Positions 45,429 through 57,595 of a stretch of DNA of 64,000 bases are shown here, one piece after another; position 1 is the first letter of the stretch, and every line of letters begins with the position of its first letter. Source of the stretch: Rhizophagus irregularis (lineage: Eukaryota > Glomeromycota > Glomeromycetes > Glomerales > Glomeraceae); assembly GCF_026210795.1 (NCBI RefSeq), contig NC_089432.1, positions 2,170,001 through 2,234,000 of the forward strand, read 5' to 3'. A model generated the notes under the pieces. It did not search any database. It saw nothing but the letters and a program-made list of their open reading frames with translations, and was not told where the DNA came from. The position numbers and the translations under genes were made by a program.

Positions 45429-48403
45429 CTAAAAAATATTTTTTATCCACTCCCATTTTTTGAAATTTGGCTTCTTTTTTAAATTAGGATTGTATCGAGC
45501 TATACTATATCCCAAATTTGCTGCTTTTTGATACAATTCTGATGCCTTTTGCTGATCAATTTTAGTTCCAATTCCATTTTGATAGCAACGGCCTAATTGA
45601 TTAATTCCAGTTACATTTCCTAAATCTGCTGCTTTTTGATATAATTCAAATGCCTTTTGCTGATTAATATTGGTTCCAATTCCATTTTCATAGCAACGTC
45701 CTAAATTAATTATTCCAGGTACATTTCCTAAATCTGCTGCTTTTTGAAATAATTCAAATGCCTTTTGCTGATTAATATTGGTTCCAATTCCATTTTGATA
45801 GCAACATCCTAATTGATTAATACCAGTTACATTTCCTAAATCTGCTGCTTTTTGATATAATTCAAATGCCTTTTGCTGATTAATATTGGTTCCAATTCCA
45901 TTTTTATAGCAATGTCCTAAATTAATCATTATTCCAGGTACATTTCCTAAATCTGCTGCTTTTTGAAATAATTCAAATGCCTTTTGCTGATTAATATTGG
46001 TTCCAATTCCATTTTGATAGCAACATCCTAATTGATTAATACCAGCTACATTTCCTAAATCTGCTGCTTTTTGATATAATTCAAATGCCTTTTGCTGATT
46101 AATATTGGTTCCAATTCCATTTTCATAACAATATCCTAAATTATTTATTCCAAATGCATTTCCTAAATCTGCTGCTTTTTGATATAATTCAAATGTCTTT
46201 TGCTGATTAATATCAGTTCCAATTCCATTTTCATAGCAATGTCCTAAACCAATTATTCCAAATACACTTCCTAAATCTGCTGCTTTTTGATATAATTCAA
46301 ATGCCTTTTGCTGATTAATATTGGTTCCAATTCCATATTCATAACAATATCCTAAATTATTTATTCCAAATGCATTTCCTAAATCTGCTGCTTTTTGATA
46401 TAATTCAAATATCTTTTGCTGATTAATATCAGTTCCAATTCCATTTTCATAGCAATGTCCTAAACCAATTATTCCAAATACACTTCCTAAATCTGCTGCT
46501 TTTTGATATAATTCAAATGCCTTTTGCTGATTAATATTGGTTCCAATTCCATTTTCATAGCAACGTCCTAAATTATTAATTCCAGGTAGATATCCTAAAT
46601 CTGCTGCCTTTTGATATAGTTCAAATGCCTTTTGACTATTAATATTTGTCTCAATTCCCTTTTCATAATGATATGCTAAAAAATTTATCCCAAATGAATT
46701 TTCTAAATCTGCTGCTTTTTGATATAACTCAAATGCTTTTTGTTTATCAACACTGATTCCAATTCCTAAATAGTTAAATCTTCCAAGTAAAGCAATAAAA
46801 TTTGAGTCATTCTGATTGCTTAATAATAAATTATTAAACTCTTGTAAAGTTATATTATGATTGTCAAGATAATTTATAATCTTCTGTATATCCATTTCAA
46901 AATAATCATTATTAAAAATATCAATTATATCATTAACTATTGTATTAAATTTATTCTCAAATTGGTTACTTGATGACATTGAACATTCCATTTCTTTTGT
47001 GTTCATCATATTAAAATTTTGAATAACTTGAGATAATTCTCCATGTAAGGAATTAAAATCTTCAGAAGAAACTTCATCTAAAATTGGCTGCTGATTATTT
47101 GATAATTGAATATCCTTTTTATCATCATATAGGTGAAAATCTTTTATAATTATGTTTTCTTTTGTTATAATCGTTCTTAGTTTATCAACCACTTGATTGA
47201 TAGTAGGACGATTATCAGGTTCAAGATTCCAACAATCTACGAAAAAAAAAATATCTTTAATTAATTAAAATCATATGGTTTATAAATGATCATAATAAAT
47301 GTAATTTTATACTCACCAGTGTAAATTTTTATATAATCTTCAGATGTATCAGGAATAGGTTTTTCTCTAAAACCCTGTAAAATACTAATAGCCAAACCAA
47401 CGTCATATGGTATACCATGAAAAGGTGGCTTACCGCTAGATATCTCCCATAGTAATACACCAATACTATAAACATCGCTTTTTCTATTTAATAAATATAA
47501 TGTCGTTGTATTTCTATTAAAACTTTTTGGATCAGTATAAGGAATTAATCCAAATGTTTTTGATTGAGAGCCAGATGTTTCCTCAATTCTTTTTGATAAG
47601 CCAAAATCTGCTAGCTTAACGGTATTTTGATGAACTAACACGTTATTAGAGTGCTATTAATAATTACATAAAAAATAAAACAATTAAGATAAAAATAATC
47701 ATTAAATTTAAATACACCATAAATTTTAAATTTTAAAATATTTACCAAATCACGATGCATTATCCCTTCTCCATGTAAGCATGATACTGCATAAACCAGC
47801 TGAAATGCAAAATTAAATTTGTCATTCCAAGTGAGATTTTTAAAATTTTCTTTCAGATATTTTCGGAGAGTACCATTTTCAGCATATTCTAGTACCAATG
47901 AATATTCTTTTCTTTGATTTTCTTTATAAATAAAAGAAAAATTTTATAAATTAGTTAATTAGTTAATTTTAAATTATTATTAAATAAATAATATTAGAAC
48001 TTATATACCCTTAACGGAAGTTGTAACACCATAAAAGCTGATAACGTTATCATGAAAATCAACTTCGCGTTGAAGTTGAATCTAGGTAGTAAATAAATAT
48101 TACATTATAAACTTACATATGTATAATTAATAATTAATGATATATGTGTGATGTTATAATTACCTCACGAACAATTGCTTTAGCTGAAGCATCATTGATA
48201 TTAAAAAAAGACTTTATTGCATAACTTTTATGAGAATTCTTCCAGTTTGCACGATAAACTCTACCGAAACCTCCGGAACCAATGTTTTGAAAATTATAAA
48301 ATTGGTCAAATTCATAATATTTAATAAGTTTTTTAGAAATAGCCTCCTCAATCCATTTATTCCAATCATTTAAATCATTAATAAGTTCAGCGTTATTAGA
48401 CAT
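45429..48403 (-). CDS. TKL-like protein kinase with 12 Sel1 repeats (877 aa, intact)
   Basis: Exons (minus) 48403-48164, 48081-48009, 47921-47746, 47653-47317 and 47236-45429 join without a break (2634 nt). Kinase residues: Gly loop IGSGGFGRV 41-49, ATP Lys64, HRD with D162, N167, DFG with D179, and the TKL-type [20 protein letters not shown]. Thus it should be an active Ser/Thr/Tyr-type kinase. A linker to about residue 430 is followed by twelve 36-residue Sel1 repeats ([24 protein letters not shown]). Sel1 repeats form alpha-alpha superhelices for protein binding. An upstream in-frame ATG at 48445 would add 14 residues; 48403 fits the starts of the paralogues. An extra residue (GIMINLG) sits in one repeat. 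Probably cytoplasmic signalling; the substrate is unknown. Confidence 0.93.
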
Positions 48404-50448
48404 TGTTAAGTACAAAAAAATTACTGCGGAATTTAATTTTTTCAAGTATTGGGAAAAAAAAACAATGAATATTTTGTATTTATCAATAAATTTTGTTTAG
48501 TATCACCAATACACCAAACGCACGCAAAACGCCAAAGGTAACTGTCGATCATTCCGCTTCAAACACCATCAGGTGATCATCAATTACGAAACAAAGTTGA
48601 TCATCTATATTATCTTTTTTTTTGAAATAAATGACATGTTAATGATATTTTATAATTATAAATTTTGAATACTATAAGTTAGATTTTGATAAACTATCAG
48701 ATAGCTTTCAATATATACGATAGGAGACTCCTTCTATCGATCACTCGTCATTAATTTCTGCTAAAGAAAATGTCAAGAAAATCACTGATCCGTCTAAGAT
48801 TAACTCGTTAAATTTTACATTGTACGAGCGTCAGATGCGTTGTCTTTATCTTGCGTTTTTTTAAGAACTTATCTAGCGAAATAATTAATTTTGGGCGCAG
48901 TATTATATTTAATTAAGTGTGTAAAATTTTCACTGTATTTTTATTTACTGCGGACGGGAATGACCTTAAATGGTTAAAAGTGGTAGTAATTAGGGAATTG
49001 TAGTCCGCGATGACGTTAAACTATGGCCGAATTCTATTAGTAATCAGTATTTTACTTTAATAGGGTTATACAAGGATCATTAATGATAATATTGTGACAA
49101 TGGGTAGTAGTTGATCATTTATTTCATAGAAGGATTGGTTCGATATTTTATTTTAGAAATTATTATTTTGGTTGGTTTTTATTTGAAGTTATTCATTTTA
49201 GGGAATTGTTATTTTAATTGGTAATTTCACTTTTAAATTAGATGCTTAGAATTTTTTTGGAATTAATTTTATCATTTTTATTTTCTTTCTTGAAATTTAT
49301 GAAACTCGGAAATTGTTATAATTTTTATCAAATTTAATAAAGATATATTTTGTAGCTAGAGGTGGCAAACATCATCCACTACTAGGCTCTACAATGTCAG
49401 AGAAGTAAAGATTTTCAAAAAATGAAATCAAATACAAACGAGAAAAATGAGCTGAAGAAAATAAAGATTTGTAAAGACGTTAATGGTTGGAAGTTGGAAC
49501 AACGCAAGGAGAAAAAAGGGAAAAAAATGTATATAGAAGTGGGAAGAAAAATTTAATAGAAGAATTTAATAAATTAAGTTCATATATAGAATTCAAAAAC
49601 GAAGAAGTCATAAATGATAATAATAAACGTTTAAAGGAAAAGAGTAGATTTAGGTATCAGACACAAATTTCAAAAGAATTAATAAATTCTCTTATATAGT
49701 CCAACACAAAAATTTTTTTTAGCTAAACACAAATAGCTGTTTATACAAGTTTGTCCAATTATATATTCGGTCTAAGTGTTTCTATAATAGTTTTATAAAT
49801 GTATTTATATTTATAATTATACCTAATAAATAAACACGCTTATCGAAAATAAAAATTTAAGTCTGTGTAATGTAGAATATTATAGTTCTAAAAGGAAAGA
49901 AACTGGAAAGTAAAGAAAAGTATACTATCATAATTCGATAATTATAACTAGCTAGAAAAGTCTAGTGCTCAAATTAAATGACGTAAAACCCTTTTGCATA
50001 CTTAACTGCGTATCGTATTTCTGGTTTCAGAAATAAAGTTTTTAAATTTTAAATTTTATCGGATAAAAATGATAAAAATTATATTTTTTTTGATAGCGCT
50101 TATATTTCGTGATTCAGTAGTTGAATAATTCATGAAGTGAACAAGTTTCATTTGTTTCTTTCTAAGGAATTGCCGACGTGCAAAAACTTTTCTTGATCGA
50201 TAATTTTTTTTGATAAGGTCATTAATATTTATTTTTTTGTTAATTATCAAACTCTATATACAGTATCTTTAACCCTTAGTAATTTTAGTAATTTTCATTT
50301 TTTTTTATATTAAAAAAGAAAAACTTATTTAAATCTTCTACAAAAATTTACAAATCGAAAAATAATAAAAAATATAAATTTACTCTTTCTTTCTTTTAAA
50401 ATAAATTTTCTGATGGATGTAACATAAAATTTAAAAATGCATTAAACT
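48404..50448. other. Long intergenic region, no firm gene
   Basis: AT-rich. A Lys/Glu-rich open stretch at 49487-49699 (plus) has no domain and no clear start; I do not call it. The region just upstream of 48403 is presumably the kinase promoter. Confidence 0.45.
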
Positions 50449-50767
50449 TATGGCAAGCCAGGACAGACAAAATTGCGTTTATTTTACGCATATTTTTACT
50501 AAGCGTTTATTTTTACATTTAAACGTTTATAATTTTTTTTACAAATATGGGATTTCAATTAAACGCTTATAAATTTTTTTTCATAAATTTATTATTTCTA
50601 TAAAAATTCTTTTTCATAACACAAAATTTAAATGTGGAATCTAAATAATTAATACTTAAAAATAATTAAATATGAAAATAAACGTTTAAAACCATACTTT
50701 AAGCGCTAAACAAGTATTTAATAAACTTAATAATAAACGTAATTTTATCTTTCCTGGGTTGCCAGAA
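50449..50767. mobile_element. 319-bp foldback MITE related to the giant foldback family
   Basis: Left end TATGGCAAGCCAGGACAG, right end the complement of TTCTGGCAACCCAGGAAAG. TAAACT flanks both sides (50443-50448 and 50768-50773), again 6 bp. The inside is filled with AAACGTTTAT/TAAACG repeats. The terminus matches foldback element 1 (TATGGCAAGCC). Confidence 0.75.
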
Positions 50768-51895
50768 TAAACTTATAAATACGTTTAAAGCTGTGACTTA
50801 TACGTCTAAACATGTTTAAATAAACGTATATCATTCCATATATACTACTATTAACCGATATTCTAAGTTAGTAAATCAGTAGTAAATCAGTTAGTTTAAA
50901 TCTTTAGTTTGAAATGGTTTAATTATAAATAAATAAATTTAGAAAAAATTTATTTATTTTAATAAAGAAGACCGATTAATGACCGTGACCATTACAATCA
51001 CTAGTATTATAATAATTTAATTGGGCAATAACGATAATAAAAATGTTATACTATAAACTAAATTAATAAAATTATGTAATATGAAAATCCAGCCGATTTT
51101 AAATACCCTTTACTTATCAGTTAGTTATATACAGTATACAGTATATTTTTATTTGTTATAACTTGTCGTTAAAATAAATATATAATAATGCCCTATACTA
51201 CTATAAAACTAACAAAACTATATACCTAACTACTAATATTAATTATTTTTATTTTCATTTATTATACATTGGAATTTTTCACGATCTTCTCTAGTTCTCT
51301 ATAATCCTCTTCGTTAACGCGCTTCTTCGAATAGTTTGTTATTTCATCCTCGTATTATAATCTACTTCGAAAGACACGTTTAAACATTCATATTCTTGAA
51401 CTTTTTATATTAGAACGTCTCGTTTAACCGCTTCTTCTCATTCTTTCCTTGATATATCAATCTTGTAATTGCTGATCCAAAACGTTTATGGACGAAGCTC
51501 GGTTAGTATTTAATTCAAATCTCTTAATATTTGGATAAGTATGAACTGTCCAAACTTTTCCAAGTCCTCCTTGTTTTATGGAGTTCGTTATCTCTTCTTC
51601 TATTCTTTCTTGATTTGTAAAAGTCGCCAAGAGTACCACTTTCCATTAAATCTTATTTTTTTACCCTTTATAGTCTTGTTTCAAAATATTTCCATAACCT
51701 CAATAATCTCAAGCTCCTGTTTTATTCTCTTCTTCTTTTTCAAAAAATTTATATTCTTGTCACTTATATGCTTCTTTTATGTCCTTGAGCGAAGTATTTA
51801 TGCTGGATCCCGTTTATATTCAATCCGACGAACGACATTTCTTTGACTGCGAAATCATTGTTATAATCCTTCAATGATTTCATTTCAGCTTTAAC
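50768..51895. other. Intergenic with a duplicated segment
   Basis: 50960-51115 aligns with 61676-61800 (ACCGTGACC, AATTTAATT, AATGTTATNATAAACTAA), upstream of the related kinase copy at 62147. 51250-51850 has degenerate coding-like scraps on the minus strand (IKQGGLGKVW near 51570), possibly an old kinase fragment; not certain. Confidence 0.4.
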
Positions 51896-52254
51896 GCCCT
51901 ATAAGAAATATGTATATGGTAAGGATACGTTTTGTATACATTTTATGTACGTTTCTATAGTTTCCATATACAAATTCCGTATATTTAATAAGCAATTCAT
52001 TTTTGAACATTTTTTAAAAAAACTAATGTATACGGAAAAAATCAATCATACGGAATGTATACGGAATTTAATATTTTTAGAAAATAATTTCGTATCATAA
52101 CACGAGATCACGTGATTGTTTATTGTTTTGTTATGATACGTTTTTTGTTTTTTATATAAACCCTTACTTTAATGAGTTTGATCTTCTGTCTTTCCCTTCC
52201 TTCTCTTTTCTCTTGTCTTATTTTTGTTATTTTTCTAAATTTTTCTTCTTTTTT

Positions 52255-52590
52255 CGTCACCCCCCTTTTAAAAAAAAATTTTTTTTTCGTACCTCACTTT
52301 AAAATTTTTTTTTTTCATCACTCTCCTTTAAAAAAAAATTTTTTTTTCGTCACTCCCTTAAAAAAAAAATTTTTTTTTGATTTTATTCTTTTATTCCCAC
52401 TATTCCCACACTTCTTTTTTTTTAAAAAAAATTTTCTTCTTTCTATTTCTATTTCCTCTTTATAAAAATTTTTTATTTTTCTAACTTTGACGTCCTCCCT
52501 TTAAAAAAAAAATTTTTTTTTTAACTTTCCTAACTTCGTTACCCTCTTTTTAAAAAAATATTTTTTTTTGATTTATTCTTTATTCCCCTT
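52255..52590. repeat. Poly-A/poly-T palindromic tandem repeat
   Basis: Six or more units of CTTTAAAAAAAATTTTTTTT separated by CGTCACTCC-like spacers. Confidence 0.75.
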
Positions 52591-52629
52591 TCTTTTTTAT
52601 TTATATACTGTATATCCCTTTTTTTATTT

Positions 52630-53080
52630 CATAGGCCAGCAGATTTTTTTTTGTGAGAAGATTCAGTTTCTTTTTTCTTTTTTGTAGATCAGTTTGGGAG
52701 TCCTTTCCTTTTTGTAGGATTGTTTAGGATTTTTTTCTTTTTTTAGGTCAGTTCAAATTTTCTTTTTTTTTTTTGTAAGTTGGGTTCAGATTCTTTTCTT
52801 TTTGTAGGTTGTTTCAGTTTTGTTGCTTCAGAGTCTTCTTTTTTTGTAGGTCAGTTTTGGATTTATTTTGTTGTTTTGGCTTCTTTTTCATCAGATGCTT
52901 CATAATTCTTTTCATTTATGTAGGTCAGACATTCTGGAGTTCTCTTTCTTTTTTTGTAGGAATGCTGACCTTTGGTGACTTGGACGATTGCAGATACTAT
53001 ATGAAGGGGGGGTTTTGTTTCCAATTAAGTTAGACGTTCTTATGTTTCTTTTTTTTGTTTTTTTTTTAGGTTGTTTGACT
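52630..53080. repeat. TTTTTGTAGGTCAGTTT tandem repeat
   Basis: About eight degenerate units, 50-65 bp each, alternating T-rich tracts with GTAGGTCAG or GTAGGTTG. Confidence 0.65.
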
Positions 53081-53837
53081 CCAAATGAACCTGAACTCAT
53101 AGATAATTTTGGTTGCAATAGGTGGTTTTAATAAGGAGGGAATTTTCATAATGTATTTGTATTTTGTTTATTTTTTATTTTTTATTTAATTTAATAAAGT
53201 AAAATTAGATTTATGTAAATATATTATAGTAAACTGTAATACAAATAGTAAATTCAGTGACCAAATCGTATAAATTTCGTGATAAAATCAGTGATCAAAT
53301 CATGTAAATTCCATATGAATTCCGTGCAAATTCCGCATATTTTAGTGATACGGAATTGTGCATTTTTCCGTATCCTATTATGATACGTTATTTCTAAGGA
53401 AAAAAAATCGTATAAAAACTTTATAAAAAACGTATCCCGATTTTTTTATAGGGACGGTTTGAAATTTATAAGATTTTTAATCTTTAGACTTTTAAATATC
53501 CTAACGCTTTTAAACTTAAGTGACTACAACTTGTCAACTTGTGCCAAAATAATAAATCACGTGATTCTCTTACTGTACCAAAATTAATAAAATCTGATTC
53601 TTTTACTGTGCATATCTTCCTTTTGCTAACCAGAATAATTTCGGTAAATTATTCATGCGATTTTTTAGATTTTTTCGATTCTTAGAAGGTTTACCGCTAA
53701 TCTTTTTTATGCCTCCTTAAGTTTATATTTCACAATTACGCCTTTGTTTATTTCTGTGTAACAACAATTCTCGTGAATTATTCCGATAATTTATAAATGT
53801 AAATGAATGATCGACAAGCGACATAAACCTTCAATAC

Positions 53838-53845
53838 TATAAATA
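53838..53845 (+). promoter_or_regulatory. TATA box of the 53.9-kb kinase gene
   Basis: TATAAATA, 72 nt upstream of the ATG. The surrounding 100 bp (GATCGACAAGCGAC... to the ATG) are homologous to 62037-62146 upstream of the sister copy. Confidence 0.5.
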
Positions 53846-53909
53846 TAATTTTTTTTTTCACGAATATATTTTCACTAAATCTTAAGTGTCAAACTTCTGT
53901 AATTTAAAT

Positions 53910-56216
53910 ATGTCCGGATTTACTCTACCAATAACAGTTACCGGAGATTCATATAATGAGTGTATTAATTGGCTTGAAGAAGCTATTGGTAAAAAATATA
54001 TTAAATATTATGAATACAACCACTTTAACAATATTAAAGAAATTGGTTCCGGAAGCTTTGGAACTGTCTACCGTGCGAAATGGAAAAATTCTCGCAGTTA
54101 TATGGCGTTAAAATCTTTTTTTAATTTAAATAACGTTACAATTAAAGAAATTGTTAATGAGGTAATAATAACGTAATATAATATGTTATTTTCATTTATT
54201 GTAATTCTAATAATTCTAATTTAAAATTATTTTCATGGTTTAGCTTAAACTTCAGCGTGAAGTGGATTTCCATGAGAATATTATTCGTTTTTTTGGAGTT
54301 ACAACACGTATGATAAATATTATATTATGGTAATATCAATTTTATAAAATTTGAACTAAAGTTAAATGATTATTTTTTTTAATAGAAAATCAAAATGATA
54401 ATTTTAAAAAATATTGGTTAGTGATGGAGTATGCTAATAATGGTACTCTTCATGAATATTTGAAGAAACATTTTGATACTATTACCTGGAATGATAAATT
54501 CAACATAGCACTTCAGTTAGCTCATGCTGTATTATGCCTCCATGATGAAGGAATCGTTCATCGTGATCTGGTAATTCATTTATTTATATTTACTAATTTA
54601 TTGTGTCAAATTTATATATTAATTCATTTATTTGACATATTTAAATATTAAATAGCACTCTAAAAACATATTAGTCCATCAAAATACCATCAAGTTGGCA
54701 GATTTTGGACTGTCAAAAAGGATTGATGAATCATATAGGACGCGATCAGATTTACTTGGTGTAGTTCCATATATTGATCCAAAAAAATTTAATATACAAC
54801 CATATTCTTTAGATAAAAAAAGTGATATTTATAGTATTGGTGTACTTATGTGGGAGATATCAAGTGGTCAGCCACCTTTTGATGAAATATCGTCTTATGG
54901 TTTAATTGTACGAATTCCACAAGGTCTTAGAGAAACACCTGTTCCCGACACGCCTACTGCTTATGTTAATCTTTATACTGGTATGTGTTATTATCGAATG
55001 CTACTAAAATTATCATTATTTTGATCAGATAAAAATCATTTTTTTTTTTAGAATGTTGGGATGGAGAACCGGATAATCGTCCTACTATCAGCCAAGTAGT
55101 TGCTAAGTTAAAAGTATTAAATAGTAGTAGTCAAATTAATAATAATTTTGGTAAAATTGTTGATGAGATAATTAATCTTCCTAATAAGACAGGAGATGAA
55201 GTAGAAAAACAAGAAATTCTTAATTATCTCAAAAATCATAATGTGACTTTAAAAGAAATTTATAATTGGTTATTAAATGATCAAAATAATACGAATTCTA
55301 TTGTTCTACTTGGAGATTTTAATCTTTTTGGAATTGAAATAATTGAAATTAATGTTGATAAAAAAGAGGCATTTGAATTATATCAAAAGGCTGCAAATTT
55401 AGGGAATACAGATGGAATAAATAGTTTGGCATTTTGTTATGAAGATGGAATTGGAACCGATATTGATAAGAGAAAAGCATTTGAATTATATCAAAAGGCA
55501 GCAGATTTAGGAAATGCAACTGGAATAACTAATTTAGGACGTTGTTATCAGTATGGAATTGGAACTGATATTGATAAAAGAAAAGCATTTGAACTTTATC
55601 AACAGGCTTCATATTTAGGAAAGACATCTGGAATAAATAAGTTAGGATATTGTTATGAAAGTGGAATTGGAACCGATATTGATAAGAGAAAAGCATTTGA
55701 ATTATATCAAAAGGCGGCAGATTTAGGAAATGCAACTGGAATAAACGAAATAGGATATTGTTATGAAAATGGAATTGGAACCAATATTAATAAGAAAAAG
55801 GCATTTGAATTATATCAAAAGGCGGCAGATTTAGGAAATGCAACTGGAATAAACAATCTAGGATATTGTTATGAAAGTGGAATTGGAACCAATATCGATA
55901 AGAAAAAGGCATTTGAATTATATCAAAAGGCAGCAAAATTAGAACTTCAGCTGGAATAGATAATTTAGGATATTGCTATGAAAATGGAATTGGAATCAGA
56001 AGGGATAAGAAAGGGGCACTTGAATTATGCCAAAAGGCATCTAATTTAGGAGATAGTATAGCACAATATAACCTTGCTCTAATGTATGAATATGGGGGAA
56101 GAGTTTCTAGGAATATAGATCAAGCGATTTATTGGTATGAAAGATCTGCTGAACAAGGAGATCCAAATACTCATCATAATAAATTGAAAAAAAGTTTAAA
56201 AAGAAAAAGGAAATAA
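53910..56216 (+). CDS. TKL-like protein kinase with Sel1 repeats, frameshifted near the end
   Basis: Exons 53910-54161, 54244-54307, 54386-54570, 54656-54980 and 55052 onward join in phase. Kinase: IGSGSFGTV 45-53, Lys68, HRD D166, N171, DFG D183, [20 protein letters not shown]. Sel1 repeats of the [22 protein letters not shown] type start near 55360. At about 55938 one G is missing (TTAGAACTTC where the repeats read TTAGGAACT), so the frame ends early at 55959, giving a 577-aa product. Past the slip the sequence carries on as two more Sel1 repeats and a basic end (LKRKRK) to TAA 56214-56216. The kinase half looks active. It could be a recent disabling, a tolerated truncation, or a sequencing error. 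Confidence 0.88.
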
Positions 56217-57595
56217 TATGCATATGGTCACGTTCATTAACTGCTGGTCATGATAAAGGATTATTTTACCCATTATAATTTATAATAGAATAAAATAAGT
56301 AGAATCCATTTTTAATTTATCATTAGCTTTTATATAAAAGTAAAAGCATTTTCGTTTCTCCACTTTCTCAAAATTTATCATAATAACATTAACTCTGGAA
56401 ATAAACTTGGGATAATATTGTTTGGAGTGGGGGAGCAGAATTTATTAAGGTGGTTTAAATATTTTTGAATTATGGTTTAATTAAACATTTAAACTTGAAT
56501 CAGAATGTTGGCGTTCTGATTTCTGGAACAGCGTTAATTTATCGCCATGGTATGGTTGTATATTCAAATATCAATATTCGTCCAGTTTTCTTGTTCTTTT
56601 TTTTTCATTCAAATATAGCTGCGTACACCATTTTGAAAATGGCGATAAATGGTTGCTTAGACGCATAAGTCACATCCTTAAACATTTATTTTTATGATTT
56701 GAACGTTTAATTGTAATTTGAACGTTTATTTTATTTGCTTGGTAGTTGGTTTTTGGTTATTTTAGATTTTCATATTTGATATATTATACGTATATTATTA
56801 AATGTATATTATTATACGTAATTAAACTTATTTATCGCATAATAAATAATGGTATTGCTAAACATAACCGGTGGTGATGGTGAAATTATGGTGTAATGCC
56901 GGCCAGTATTTTAAATCTGGTTGAAAATACATCATAATGCTGGTACGGTGACCATCTGAGCTTTAGCAATTCACTAAATAAATACCATTAGAACTCAAGT
57001 ATTTTAAAAATTCCGGTGCAATAAAACTTGTTTAACTAATTTTCATTTCTTTTGTTGATTTTCTAAAATGCTAGAAAAGCATGATCTATATATAATATAA
57101 TGAATCCAAATGGTTAGAACAAATTTTTTTTTTTTTATAAAAAAATGATGTTTATGTGTTCATACTTCGGAAAAGGATATGGAAGTTATATAATAAAATG
57201 GGTAAATAAAAATATATATAAATTAACTTATAAGTTTAAACCGTTTAAATATCCAAAGTAACTGTGTAACTTTGTTATTTTCAATTACCGACGTCGGGAT
57301 TTGTCGATTTTGAAGATTTAACTAGTAGCTATTCATGGATAAGTTTTTATTTGGCTGTTCACTATGAGATATACAGACTGCGTGTTTAATAGTATACCTA
57401 TATTTTTTTCTCTTTGTTTTACAGCATGTAACATTACTGATAATCATGTGATTATAACGCTTTTACCTACAGTAATTTTGTAATATTCTTTATTTTAAAT
57501 TGAATGTCATTTAAGTTTAAAAGAAAAATAATTATATAAAATAGATAAAATTTTGAATGATTTAAATGTTTTACAATTTAATAATTAAAGAAAAA
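56217..57595. other. Intergenic between convergent kinase genes
   Basis: No gene. An inverted-repeat patch (GGTATTGCTAAA at 56852 against TTTAGCAATTCACTAAATAAATACC, ending at about 56987) may be a small MITE. 56985-57140 and 57236-57270 align with 61275-61480 and 61804-61842, marking a duplicated segment. Confidence 0.45.

Larger units (their letters stand above)
51896..53454. mobile_element. 1.56-kb non-autonomous element with CCCTATAA termini
   Basis: The left end GCCCTATAAGAAATATG...GGATACGTTTTGTATA mirrors the right end (GTCCCTATAAAAAAATCGGGATACG on the minus strand). Inside are two tandem tracts: 52255-52590 (CACTCCCTTTAAAAAAAAATTTTTTTTTCGT units) and 52630-53080 (TTTTGTAGGTCAGTTT units, about 55-60 bp). 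The right 300 bp recur at 29486-29773, so it is a dispersed family. No transposase frame. The target duplication is unclear. Confidence 0.65.

Noticed and set aside
49487-49699. Lys/Glu-rich 70-codon frame
   Set aside because: No domain, no convincing start context, AT-rich composition like the surrounding non-coding DNA.
51457-51846. Possible kinase gene fragment (IKQGGLGKVW)
   Set aside because: Only one short motif, order of surrounding scraps does not match a kinase; mentioned only within the intergenic entry.
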